Shown one piece after another: positions 1 through 4,138 of a DNA stretch of 9,456 nucleotides (position 1 is its first letter; each line of letters starts with the position of its first letter). Where the stretch lies: positions 1 to 9,456 of the forward strand of contig JACCZJ010000498.1 in the NCBI GenBank assembly GCA_013696065.1. Direction: 5' to 3'. A program made the translations under genes and the position numbers. The notes below the pieces were generated by a model that searched no databases, was not told the DNA's origin, and saw only the letters and a list, made by a program, of their open reading frames with translations. The DNA comes from Nocardioidaceae bacterium (GTDB taxonomy: Bacteria; Actinomycetota; Actinomycetes; Propionibacteriales; Nocardioidaceae).

Positions 1-2
1 TT

Positions 3-131
3 TGCTACGGTCAGCGAGCCGGAGCTTACTCTGGCGGCCATCGGGTCGAGCCAGACCCCTCGGACCCGCCGACAAAGCCGGACGACCCTCATGAAGACCA
101 TCGGACTGTTGAAGAGCCTAGGGAGCCGTGA
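3..131 (+). CDS. 3' end of an upstream gene (possibly rsmD, 16S rRNA methyltransferase)
   Basis: One plus-strand frame is open from the window edge and ends at a TGA (129-131) that shares its last base with the ATG of coaD, the usual sign of translational coupling. The visible 42 residues begin CYGQRAGAYSGGHRVEP and become a hydrophilic Asp/Pro/Glu-rich tail. In actinomycetes rsmD commonly precedes coaD, and RsmD proteins often end with a Tyr-Gly...Tyr-Gly stretch, so the start of this piece could be that end; this is inference from position and a weak resemblance. Another frame is also open across the same bases, ending at 162, with a higher share of G/C third positions, so the frame itself is not certain. 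The region could also be a short untranslated spacer. Confidence 0.3.
   Translation, partial: CYGQRAGAYSGGHRVEPDPSDPPTKPDDPHEDHRTVEEPREP
120..125 (+). promoter_or_regulatory. Ribosome binding site of coaD
   Basis: AGGGAG lies 5 bases before the ATG at 131 but only 2 bases before the in-frame GTG at 128. It therefore favours ATG 131 as the start. Confidence 0.6.
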
Positions 132-613
132 TGCGCCGAGCTGTCTGCCCAGGGTCGTTTGACCCCATGACTAACGGGCACCTCGACATCATCGGGCGTG
201 CCGCGGCTCTCTTCGACGACGTGTATGTCGCAGTGCTCGTCAACGAGTCCAAGCGGAGCCTGTTCGAGCCCGATGAGCGCATCGCCATCTTGGAGCAGGG
301 CACCCAAGCCATGGGCAATGTCAAGGTCGAGGCTTTCGTCGGGCTGCTCGTCGACTTCTGCGCGGAGCGGTCCATCGACACCATCGTCAAGGGACTGCGG
401 GCGGGTGGCGATTTCGACTACGAAGTGCAGATGGCTCAGATGAACAGGACCTTGTCGGGCGTCGAGACGGTCTTCGTCCCGACCGCTCCCCAGTGGTCGT
501 TTGTGTCGTCCAGCCTGGTCAAGGAGATCGCCCGATTTGGAGGCGATGTGGAGAGCCTCGTGCCGTCGTACGTGCTCGATCGTCTGGCGCGGCGGCTGTC
601 CGGGCCGTCTTGA
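131..613 (+). CDS. coaD: Phosphopantetheine adenylyltransferase (CoaD)
   Basis: CoaD transfers AMP from ATP to 4'-phosphopantetheine, giving dephospho-CoA, the penultimate step of coenzyme A synthesis in the cytoplasm. The 160-residue product has the normal family length. The N-terminal nucleotidyltransferase motif is PGSFDPMTNGH at residues 7-17, with the TxGH signature at T14-H17. The central KGLRAGGDFDYE block (about 88-99) and the C-terminal FVSSSLVKEIA block (about 124-134, with the three serines of the ATP-binding ISSS-type motif) are all present. The start is ATG 131, chosen for the AGGGAG site and because it gives the usual MRRAVCPGSFDP beginning; an in-frame GTG at 128 would add one residue. 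It probably follows the upstream gene in one transcript. A hairpin 37 bases after its stop may end or attenuate that transcript before DUF177. Confidence 0.97.
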   Translation: MRRAVCPGSFDPMTNGHLDIIGRAAALFDDVYVAVLVNESKRSLFEPDERIAILEQGTQAMGNVKVEAFVGLLVDFCAERSIDTIVKGLRAGGDFDYEVQMAQMNRTLSGVETVFVPTAPQWSFVSSSLVKEIARFGGDVESLVPSYVLDRLARRLSGPS

Positions 614-650
614 TTTGAGGGAGCCGGACGCCAGGAGATAGTCTTAGGGG

Positions 651-671
651 CTGCCTCCTCACCGGAGGCAG
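651..671 (+). terminator. Hairpin between coaD and the DUF177 gene (terminator or attenuator)
   Basis: CTGCCTCC (651-658) and GGAGGCAG (664-671) form a perfect 8-bp stem with the 5-base loop TCACC. The stretch TGGTTTGTT follows directly, which is unusually T-rich for this GC-rich sequence. It lies 37 bases after the coaD stop and 40 bases before the DUF177 start. The shape fits a weak Rho-independent terminator. The tail is interrupted by G residues, so partial read-through or attenuation is also possible. Confidence 0.6.
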
Positions 672-711
672 TGGTTTGTTGTGCACTGGTCTATCGGAAG
701 AATTGTTTGCG

Positions 712-1308
712 ATGCGTCTCGACTCGCGTTCGCCGCTTGTGGTCAACACCCATGAGCTCGGCCGACGTCCCGGCTCGATGCTGACCCTCGAGTTTTCGGT
801 GCCCGCGCCCGCAGACCTCAAGATCGAACTGATGGGTGTCCCCGAAGGATCACCCGTCCCTATCGATATGCGGCTGGAAGCGGTGATGGAGGGCGTACTC
901 GCCACGGGCAGCGCTCGGACTTCGCTGAAAGGCGAATGTGCGCGCTGCCTTGACCCGATCGAGGACTCGCTCGAGGTGACGTTTCAAGAGCTGTACGTCT
1001 ACCCCGAGAGTGATGCAGAACCTGACGAAGCCGGTCGGCTGGAGGGTGAGCTGATCGACCTCGAGCCAGTGTTGCGCGACGCGGTGGTCCTCGCGCTGCC
1101 GTTTCAACCAGTATGCGAGCCGGACTGTCAGGGCTTGTGCCTCGAATGCGGGGTGCGCCTCAGTGACTCTCCAGGGCACGCGCACGAAGAGAGTGTCGAC
1201 CCGCGATGGGCGGCGCTCTTGGCAGTCAAGACAGACGTCTCCGGCCCCAGTGCTGGCGACGAGCAGACGAGATCAGCTGGCCATGGGGCCAGCGCAGACG
1301 AGGAGTAG
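712..1308 (+). CDS. DUF177 / YceD-like protein
   Basis: This is a DUF177 (YceD family) protein of 198 residues from ATG 712. Family members sit beside rpmF in many bacteria and plant relatives are linked to 23S rRNA accumulation, so a role in large-subunit rRNA or ribosome assembly is likely, but its biochemistry is not set by the sequence. The N-terminus (RSPLVVNTHELGRRPGSM) and the central PAPADLK...GVPEGSPV...DMRLEAVMEGVLATG block are typical of actinobacterial members. Two cysteine groups could bind zinc: C76-x2-C79 (ECARCLDPIED) and C135-x3-C139-x3-C143-x2-C146. The C-terminal 25 residues are hydrophilic. ATG 712 was chosen because the family-like sequence begins there; GGAAG at 696-700 lies 11 bases upstream, rather far. 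In-frame TTG codons at 676 and 703 are alternatives. The stop is 3 bases before rpmF. Confidence 0.88.
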   Translation: MRLDSRSPLVVNTHELGRRPGSMLTLEFSVPAPADLKIELMGVPEGSPVPIDMRLEAVMEGVLATGSARTSLKGECARCLDPIEDSLEVTFQELYVYPESDAEPDEAGRLEGELIDLEPVLRDAVVLALPFQPVCEPDCQGLCLECGVRLSDSPGHAHEESVDPRWAALLAVKTDVSGPSAGDEQTRSAGHGASADEE

Positions 1309-1311
1309 ATT

Positions 1312-1497
1312 GTGGCTGTTCCGAAGCGGAAGATGTCGCGCAGCAATACGCGTCACCGCCGTTCCCAGTGGAAGGCTGTGGCTCCCTCCCTTGTGACGTG
1401 CGCCAACCCCGCCTGCCGCTCTAAGCATCTGCCGCACCGTGCATGTCCCGAATGCGGGCAGTACGGCGCTCGGGCGGATCGTCGCCAAGTCCACTGA
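1312..1497 (+). CDS. rpmF: Large ribosomal subunit protein bL32
   Basis: This is ribosomal protein L32 of the 50S subunit, 61 residues, normal for the family. It begins AVPKRKMSRSNTRHRRSQWK, the conserved basic N-terminus. It carries four cysteines, C30, C35, C45 and C48, as C-x4-C and C-x2-C, so it is the zinc-binding (C+) form and not a zinc-free paralogue. The start is GTG 1312. AGGAG at 1301-1305, inside the last codons of the DUF177 gene, lies 6 bases upstream, and the two genes are 3 bases apart, so their translation is probably coupled. rnc starts about 7 bases after its stop. The DUF177-rpmF pairing is widely conserved. Confidence 0.97.
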   Translation: MAVPKRKMSRSNTRHRRSQWKAVAPSLVTCANPACRSKHLPHRACPECGQYGARADRRQVH

Positions 1498-1504
1498 CAG
1501 CTGC

Positions 1505-2368
1505 GTGGACGCCCAGGTGCCGAGCTCATCTCGAAGTGAACTCTGTGCGCACCTCGGCGTCTCGGACCTCGACCCGCATCTGCTCGAGCTGGCGCTAACC
1601 CATCGTTCGTACGCCTACGAGAATGGGGGGCTCCCGACCAATGAGCGGCTGGAGTTTCTGGGAGATTCCGTGCTCGGCGTCGTCGTCACCGAGGCGTTGT
1701 ACCTCTCGCACCCCGATCTGTCGGAGGGTCGGCTCGCCAAGCTAAGGGCGGCCGTGGTGAATGCGCGGGCCTTGGCCGACGTGGGGCGGACCATCGGACT
1801 CGGAGAGCAGATCAGGCTCGGCCGGGGTGAGGAGTCGTCGGGTGGGCGAGACAAGGCCTCGATTCTTTCCGACGGAGTCGAAGCTCTGATCGGCGCCGTC
1901 TACATCGACCAGGGCTTCCAGGCCGCCTCAGGCGTCGTACACCTGCTTTTTGACCCCCTCATGGCCGCGGTCGCAGACCTCGGGGCTGGCCTCGACTGGA
2001 AGACCAGCCTGCAGGAGCTGTCGGCTGATCTTGCCCTCGGAGTGCCTGAATACCTCATCGAAGACAGTGGACCCGACCACGAAAAAACGTTTGTGGCCCG
2101 GGTGCGGGTCGGCTTTGAGATCTATGGCCACGGGACCGGCCGCTCAAAGAAGCTCGCCGAGCAACAAGCCGCCGAAACGGCATGGCGGACCATCCGGGAT
2201 GCGCATCCGCTGGGGTTGACCGCGCGCGAGGGTGACACGTTCCCGGCGCGCTCGCCGACCCTCGCCACATCCAGTCTCACCGAGGATGCGATCGACGGGT
2301 CCCTAGCCGCAGCCGTCCTTGATCGGGAACCGCTACCCGCCCCTGATCGGGAACCGCTAGGAGACTGA
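1505..2368 (+). CDS. rnc: Ribonuclease III with an extended C-terminal tail
   Basis: RNase III cuts double-stranded RNA, maturing the rRNA precursor and some mRNAs; it is a cytoplasmic, Mg-dependent dimer. The signature NERLEFLGDSVL is at residues 46-57. Expected catalytic residues are visible: E50, D54, D123 and E126 (the last two in SDGVEALIGAVYID). The double-stranded RNA binding domain runs from about 164 (DWKTSLQELSA) to 232, ending with the conserved KKLAEQQAAETAW. A tail of about 55 residues follows, rich in Asp, Glu, Pro and Ala, so the protein (287 residues) is longer than the usual 220-250. The tail ends in a tandem repeat DREPLPAP/DREPLGD. GTG 1505 was chosen as the first in-frame start after the rpmF stop, but no good ribosome binding site precedes it; GTG 1517 is an alternative. 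An ATG at 1439 would overlap rpmF by 59 bases and is unlikely. Confidence 0.95.
   Translation: MDAQVPSSSRSELCAHLGVSDLDPHLLELALTHRSYAYENGGLPTNERLEFLGDSVLGVVVTEALYLSHPDLSEGRLAKLRAAVVNARALADVGRTIGLGEQIRLGRGEESSGGRDKASILSDGVEALIGAVYIDQGFQAASGVVHLLFDPLMAAVADLGAGLDWKTSLQELSADLALGVPEYLIEDSGPDHEKTFVARVRVGFEIYGHGTGRSKKLAEQQAAETAWRTIRDAHPLGLTAREGDTFPARSPTLATSSLTEDAIDGSLAAAVLDREPLPAPDREPLGD
2320..2359 (+). repeat. 24-bp in-frame tandem duplication at the end of rnc
   Basis: The 16-base sequence TGATCGGGAACCGCTA occurs at 2320-2335 and again, unchanged, at 2344-2359. The period is 24 bases, or 8 codons, so the reading frame is kept and the protein reads DREPLPAPDREPLGD. The exact match suggests a recent replication slippage event. 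The second copy runs into GGAG (2360-2363), which overlaps the only plausible ribosome binding site of mutM. Confidence 0.9.
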
Positions 2369-2375
2369 CCGCGAC

Positions 2376-3227
2376 GTGCCTGAGTTGCCTGAGGTCGAGG
2401 TGGTCCGGCGAGGGCTCGAACGGTTCGTCGTCGACAGCGACATCGAACGGGTTCGCGTCCTGCATCCCCGCTCTGTGCGGCGGCATCTTGCTGGTGTCGC
2501 CGACTTCGAGGACCAGTTGTCCGGTGAGCGGGTCGTCGCGGCCCGGCGTCGGGGCAAATACCTCTGGCTGGCGCTTGCCTCAGGCGACGCGGTGCTCGGT
2601 CACCTGGGCATGAGCGGCCAGTTGTTGGTCCAGCCTTCCGACGCCGGCCCCCCACGACACCTCCGGGTCCAGCTGGAGCTGTCGGGAGGCCGGGAGCTCC
2701 GCTTCGTCGACCAGCGGATGTTCGGGGGACTGTTGCTCGCCAGAGGCGGCGCTGAACTGCCACTCGAGATCGCACATATCGCGCGAGACCCGCTGGACGA
2801 GCTTTTCGACGAGGCGCGTTTCTTCGGCGCGGTGCGCGGACGGCATACCGGAATCAAACGCGCCTTACTCGATCAGACGCTCATTTCCGGAGTCGGGAAC
2901 ATCTATGCCGACGAGGCCCTGTGGGCCGCCCGCCTGCATTACGCCCGGCCGACCGAGACCCTTCGCCGCCGGGAGGTGGATCGCCTGCTCGCCGAGGTGC
3001 GGGCCGTGATGCTCGCCGCACTCGACGCGGGCGGCACGTCCTTCGATGCGCTCTACGTCAACGTCAATGGCGAGTCCGGCTATTTCGACCGGTCCTTGTC
3101 GGCATACGGCCAAGCAGACAAGCCGTGCCCTCGCTGTGGTACGCCAATCCGGCGCGACCCGTTCATGAACAGATCCTCCTACTCATGCCCGCGCTGCCAA
3201 CCGCAACCGCGGCGAGCGCGCTGGTGA
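2376..3227 (+). CDS. mutM: Formamidopyrimidine-DNA glycosylase (Fpg/MutM)
   Basis: MutM is the base-excision repair enzyme that removes 8-oxoguanine and formamidopyrimidines and then cleaves the abasic site (AP lyase). The 283-residue length is normal. The N-terminus PELPEVEVVRRGL supplies the catalytic proline P2 and E3. K61 in RRRGKYLWL matches the conserved DNA-contacting lysine. The helix-two-turn-helix motif LDQTLISGVGNIYADEALWAA is present in the middle. The C-terminal zinc finger has C251-x2-C254 and C271-x2-C274, with the conserved NRSSY element and its DNA-binding arginine at about 266. GTG 2376 is fixed by the required proline at position 2. It follows rnc by 7 bases; AGGAG at 2359-2363 is 12 bases upstream, farther than ideal. 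All catalytic residues are intact. Confidence 0.97.
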   Translation: MPELPEVEVVRRGLERFVVDSDIERVRVLHPRSVRRHLAGVADFEDQLSGERVVAARRRGKYLWLALASGDAVLGHLGMSGQLLVQPSDAGPPRHLRVQLELSGGRELRFVDQRMFGGLLLARGGAELPLEIAHIARDPLDELFDEARFFGAVRGRHTGIKRALLDQTLISGVGNIYADEALWAARLHYARPTETLRRREVDRLLAEVRAVMLAALDAGGTSFDALYVNVNGESGYFDRSLSAYGQADKPCPRCGTPIRRDPFMNRSSYSCPRCQPQPRRARW

Positions 3228-3230
3228 GGG

Positions 3231-3479
3231 TCATCTGGTGGCGCGAGCACGTTCGCTCTGCACCTCGACCGGCACGACCCCGTGGGCGTCGATCGGAGTC
3301 CAGGGCTCGGTCCGCACCCACTCAGACCCGCAACCCGAACAGCTGAAGACCCGTAGCGGTGGACCGCTGGCGGTGTCGTCGCCCCAGTTCTCTTGCGTTG
3401 GCGACCAGACGCAAATCGACTGGCATGACTCTATCTGGAGAGGACGAGGTGCACGTCTTGGCGATGACACATCCTTCAT
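3231..3479 (-). CDS. Possible small zinc-ribbon protein, convergent with mutM
   Basis: This minus-strand frame would give 82 residues from ATG 3479, with its stop 3 bases after that of mutM. The C-terminal half looks protein-like: RVFSCSGCGSEWVRTEPW, with C47-x2-C50 and nearby tryptophans, then TPIDAHGVVPVEV. This resembles one half of a zinc ribbon. I do not recognise the family. The first 35 residues look poor and the ribosome binding site is weak, so the start is uncertain, or the gene may be a decayed remnant. A plus-strand frame (GTG 3238, open to 3681) covers the same bases and shares its third codon positions, so base bias cannot separate the two. I prefer the minus strand because the plus-strand product is a Ser/Thr/Arg-rich string with no motif. 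Confidence 0.35.
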   Translation of the reverse strand: MKDVSSPRRAPRPLQIESCQSICVWSPTQENWGDDTASGPPLRVFSCSGCGSEWVRTEPWTPIDAHGVVPVEVQSERARATR

Positions 3480-3634
3480 TGTGCCTGCGGCGCTAGGTCG
3501 GGTTGACCGGCGAGCGATCGGGTGCGACCCTAAAGGGAGCAGCAGCGCACGCCCTCGCCGAACTTCCGGCTCGCGACGCGCCCACCAGACGGGTTCGACG
3601 ACTCTGTTGCACTGCTCCACCATCACCTGTTCCC

Positions 3635-3640
3635 GGAGGA
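3635..3640 (+). promoter_or_regulatory. Strong ribosome binding site of the small leucine-zipper gene
   Basis: GGAGGA lies 6 bases before ATG 3647, close to ideal. It is one of the best ribosome binding sites in the window and fixes the start at 3647, against the upstream in-frame GTG/TTG-type starts near 3503. Confidence 0.8.
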
Positions 3641-3646
3641 CTCCCC

Positions 3647-3877
3647 ATGGCCAAGGCACTCCTTGGATACGTTGCCAGTGATCCACGGCTGCTCGACGAG
3701 AATCAAAGGTTGCGGCGGCGGGTGGCTGACCTGCAAAGCCTCGTGAAGAGACTGCAATCGGACAACGACGAACTCGTATCTCGCCTGCACCACGACGAGC
3801 TCGCATCTCGGGTACATGACATCGAGCCGTTGCTGGTCCCCGACCACCTCGACGACCGAGCACCCGCACCCGCCTGA
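3647..3877 (+). CDS. Small leucine-zipper/coiled-coil protein of unknown function
   Basis: This 76-residue protein begins MAKALLGYVASDPRLLDEN. I recall similar small actinobacterial proteins with a MAKALLGYV-type beginning, but no function. Residues 15-47 form a textbook coiled coil: leucines at 15, 22, 29, 36 and 43 repeat every seven residues. The partner positions are N19, V26, V33, N40 and L47. Asparagine at the core a position is a known feature of parallel dimeric zippers, so homodimerisation is likely (inference). A 9-residue imperfect repeat, DELVSRLHH/DELASRVHD, covers 41-58. The end is acidic and proline-rich. There is no signal peptide or membrane segment, so it is probably cytoplasmic. 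It has a strong ribosome binding site, and the gene stands alone between mutM and smc, with 261 bases before smc. A link to SMC is only positional. Confidence 0.8.
   Translation: MAKALLGYVASDPRLLDENQRLRRRVADLQSLVKRLQSDNDELVSRLHHDELASRVHDIEPLLVPDHLDDRAPAPA
3767..3820 (+). repeat. Imperfect 27-bp tandem duplication inside the leucine-zipper gene
   Basis: Units 3767-3793 and 3794-3820 match at 20 of 27 positions; the first 17 bases differ only twice (GACGAACTCGTATCTCG against GACGAGCTCGCATCTCG). They encode DELVSRLHH and DELASRVHD. Several differences are silent or conservative, which suggests that the protein repeat was kept. Confidence 0.75.
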
Positions 3878-4107
3878 CAGCAAAACCGAGTCCCGCGTAT
3901 CTGCCGGATTCCCGCGCGCCTCGTGGACTTGTCTGTATCTGAGGACGCCATAGCAGCCCCAGTTGCTGACAAGTGCCAGCGAGGCTCCACACCCCGTCAC
4001 ATAAGTGAAGCGCGCCGCGATCTGACCCTCCCGCGACCCGGCGTGGGGGCCGGATTCTGTCGCTGGGCGCCAGTATCGTTCGGGTTGATCTTCCCCCTGA
4101 CCGGCCA

Positions 4108-4122
4108 CGGCGCTCAGCGCCG
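4108..4122 (+). promoter_or_regulatory. GC hairpin directly before the smc ribosome binding site
   Basis: CGGCGC (4108-4113) and GCGCCG (4117-4122) form a 6-bp all-GC stem around the loop TCA. It ends 2 bases before the AAAGGAG site. It could insulate or modulate translation of smc, or be a chance palindrome in GC-rich DNA. Confidence 0.4.
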
Positions 4123-4124
4123 CC

Positions 4125-4131
4125 AAAGGAG
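4125..4131 (+). promoter_or_regulatory. Ribosome binding site that fixes the TTG start of smc
   Basis: AAAGGAG lies 7 bases before TTG 4139, an ideal distance. The protein from this TTG begins HLKSLTLRGFKSF, the standard beginning of bacterial SMC. Confidence 0.8.
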
Positions 4132-4138
4132 CTCGGCG

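Larger units (their letters stand above)
3878..4138 (+). other. Non-coding interval before smc (probable smc promoter and leader)
   Basis: These 261 bases hold no convincing gene. The smc frame is open upstream to 3923, but that extension is Arg/Pro/Ser-rich and unlike any SMC. The interval probably contains the smc promoter, yet I could not find a matching -35/-10 pair; TATCGT at 4074-4079 fits the loose TAnnnT -10 pattern without a clear -35. The acylphosphatase gene that precedes smc in mycobacteria and other actinomycetes is not here. Confidence 0.5.

Noticed and set aside
1439..1504. ATG 1439 as the start of rnc
   Set aside because: It would overlap rpmF by 59 bases and add residues not found at the beginning of RNase III.
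2122..2775. 217-residue minus-strand ORF over the end of rnc and start of mutM
   Set aside because: The Arg/Pro/Ser/Gly-rich composition is that of a shadow frame of two well-supported genes.
3503..3536. TTGACC at 3503-3508 as a -35 box for the leucine-zipper gene
   Set aside because: The nearest -10-like bases (TAAAGG at 3531) are 22 bases away, too far, and no TAnnnT element lies at 16-19 bases.
3238..3681. 147-residue plus-strand ORF starting with GTG 12 bases after mutM
   Set aside because: The product is rich in Ser, Thr, Arg and Pro with no motif. It runs over the good ribosome binding site and start of the leucine-zipper gene, and it shares third codon positions with the more protein-like minus-strand frame.
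3923..4138. Upstream extension of the smc reading frame
   Set aside because: The extra 72 residues are unlike SMC, and AAAGGAG placed 7 bases before TTG 4139 gives the standard SMC beginning.
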